A stretch of 6,324 nucleotides of DNA from Rhizobium sp. LCM 4573. GTDB taxonomy: Bacteria; Pseudomonadota; Alphaproteobacteria; Rhizobiales; Rhizobiaceae. The position numbers were made by a program, and so were the translations under genes. The notes beneath the pieces are model-generated. The model ran no database searches. It was not told the origin of the DNA and saw only the letters and a list, made by a program, of their open reading frames with translations. Positions 5,618-6,324 of this stretch are shown one piece after another. Position 1 is the stretch's first letter. Each line of letters begins with the position of its first letter. The DNA is taken from positions 206,917-213,240 of the forward strand of contig NZ_MDDW01000029.1 in assembly GCF_001854865.1 (NCBI RefSeq), written 5' to 3'.

Positions 5618-6324
5618 TCAATCCTTGATGACCGAGATGTCCGGCGCATCGACGGCTTTCATGCCGACGACGTGATAGCCGCTGTCTGCATGATGCGTTT
5701 CGCCGGTCACCGAGCGCGACAGATCCGAAAGCATGTACAGGCCGACATCGCCCACTTCCTCGATGCTGACGGTACGGCGCAGCGGCGCGTTGTACTCGTT
5801 CCACTTGAGAATGTAGCGGAAGTCGCCGATGCCGGATGCGGCAAGCGTCTTGATTGGTCCGGCGGAGATCGCGTTGACACGGATGTTCTTCGGGCCGAGG
5901 TCGACCGCCAGATACTTGACGCTCGCTTCGAGTGCGGCCTTCGCCACGCCCATGACGTTATAGTTCGGCATCACCTTTTCCGCGCCGTAATAGGTGAGCG
6001 TCAGCATCGAACCGCCATCGGTCATCAGCTTTTCCGCACGGCGGGCAACGGAGGTGAAGGAATAGACCGAAATCTGCATTGTCTTTGCGAAATTCGCCGG
6101 CGTCGTATCGACATAGCGGCCGGTCAGCTCGTCCTTGTCGGAAAAGCCGATGGCGTGCACGAGGAAGTCGATCTTGCCCCATTGCTTTTCGATGTTTTCG
6201 AAAACCGCATCGATCGATGCTTCGTCGGAAACGTCGCAATCGCCCGCCAGCATGGCGCCGATTTCGGCCGCCAGCGGCTCGACGCGCTTCTTCAGGGCAT
6301 CGCCCTGATAGGTGAAGGCGATTT
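5618..6324 (-). CDS. fabI: enoyl-[acyl-carrier-protein] reductase (NADH), 5' end cut by window edge
   Basis: Reduces trans-2-enoyl-ACP with NADH, completing each elongation cycle of type II fatty-acid synthesis; a cytoplasmic tetramer and the target of triclosan-type inhibitors. The frame stays open to the window edge, so the ATG at 6253 is internal: upstream codons read IAFTYQGDALKKRVEPLAAE, matching the FabI sequence just after its first strand-helix unit. About 35 N-terminal residues with the glycine-rich NAD motif are outside the window. Visible are VHAIGFSDK, then TLTYYGAEKVMPNYNVMGVAK with the two active-site tyrosines ten residues apart and the Tyr-six residues-Lys pair of FabI, then RVNAISAGPIKTLAASGI in the substrate-loop region, and SVTGETHHADSGYHVVGM near the C-terminus. 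The YGAEK and Y-x6-K spacing marks it as FabI rather than FabG (Y-x3-K). The stop at 5618 precedes the phosphatase gene by 21 bases. Rhizobia can have two fabI copies; which one this is cannot be said. Confidence 0.96.
   Translation of the reverse strand, partial: IAFTYQGDALKKRVEPLAAEIGAMLAGDCDVSDEASIDAVFENIEKQWGKIDFLVHAIGFSDKDELTGRYVDTTPANFAKTMQISVYSFTSVARRAEKLMTDGGSMLTLTYYGAEKVMPNYNVMGVAKAALEASVKYLAVDLGPKNIRVNAISAGPIKTLAASGIGDFRYILKWNEYNAPLRRTVSIEEVGDVGLYMLSDLSRSVTGETHHADSGYHVVGMKAVDAPDISVIKD

Noticed and set aside
6251..6253. ATG at 6253 as the start of fabI.
   Set aside because: Conserved FabI sequence (AFTYQGDALKKR) continues in frame upstream to the window edge, so this methionine is internal.

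Overview
The window is GC-rich, densely coded chromosomal sequence that reads as an alphaproteobacterium of the Rhizobiaceae (Rhizobium/Agrobacterium/Sinorhizobium/Shinella type). This placement is an inference. It rests on the protein sequences, on a DUF1344-type small exported protein, and on the grouping of fabI, a histidine phosphatase and aroC, which I recall from rhizobial chromosomes but could not check here. There are no RNA genes, mobile elements, CRISPR arrays or phage genes.

Layout from right to left, since most genes are on the minus strand. The right edge holds fabI (enoyl-ACP reductase), cut at its N-terminus by the window end. After 21 bases comes a histidine-phosphatase (phosphoglycerate-mutase-like) gene on the same strand, probably in the same transcript. 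A small plus-strand gene for a secreted DUF1344-like protein (4721-4981) runs convergently into the phosphatase, and a hairpin lies between the two. About 300 bases upstream of the DUF1344 gene starts a divergent minus-strand gene for a large membrane protein with CHASE, PAS, GGDEF and EAL domains, predicted to make and/or degrade cyclic di-GMP. It ends at a strong hairpin at 1673-1703. Below that are a possible promoter, a leader with a small hairpin, and aroC (chorismate synthase). After only 10 bases comes ribB (3,4-dihydroxy-2-butanone 4-phosphate synthase), cut at its C-terminus by the left window edge.

Functionally this is housekeeping metabolism: fatty-acid elongation (FabI), aromatic amino-acid and folate precursor supply (AroC) and riboflavin synthesis (RibB). 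A sensory c-di-GMP gene and a small envelope-protein gene lie between the two metabolic blocks. The likeliest transcription units are fabI-phosphatase, the c-di-GMP gene alone, the DUF1344 gene alone, and aroC-ribB.

I found no convincing previously undescribed system. The points most worth a second look are the c-di-GMP protein (both catalytic motifs intact, inhibitory I-site lost), its insertion between otherwise metabolic genes, the ribB ribosome-binding site that overlaps the aroC stop codon, and three small hairpins at gene boundaries.
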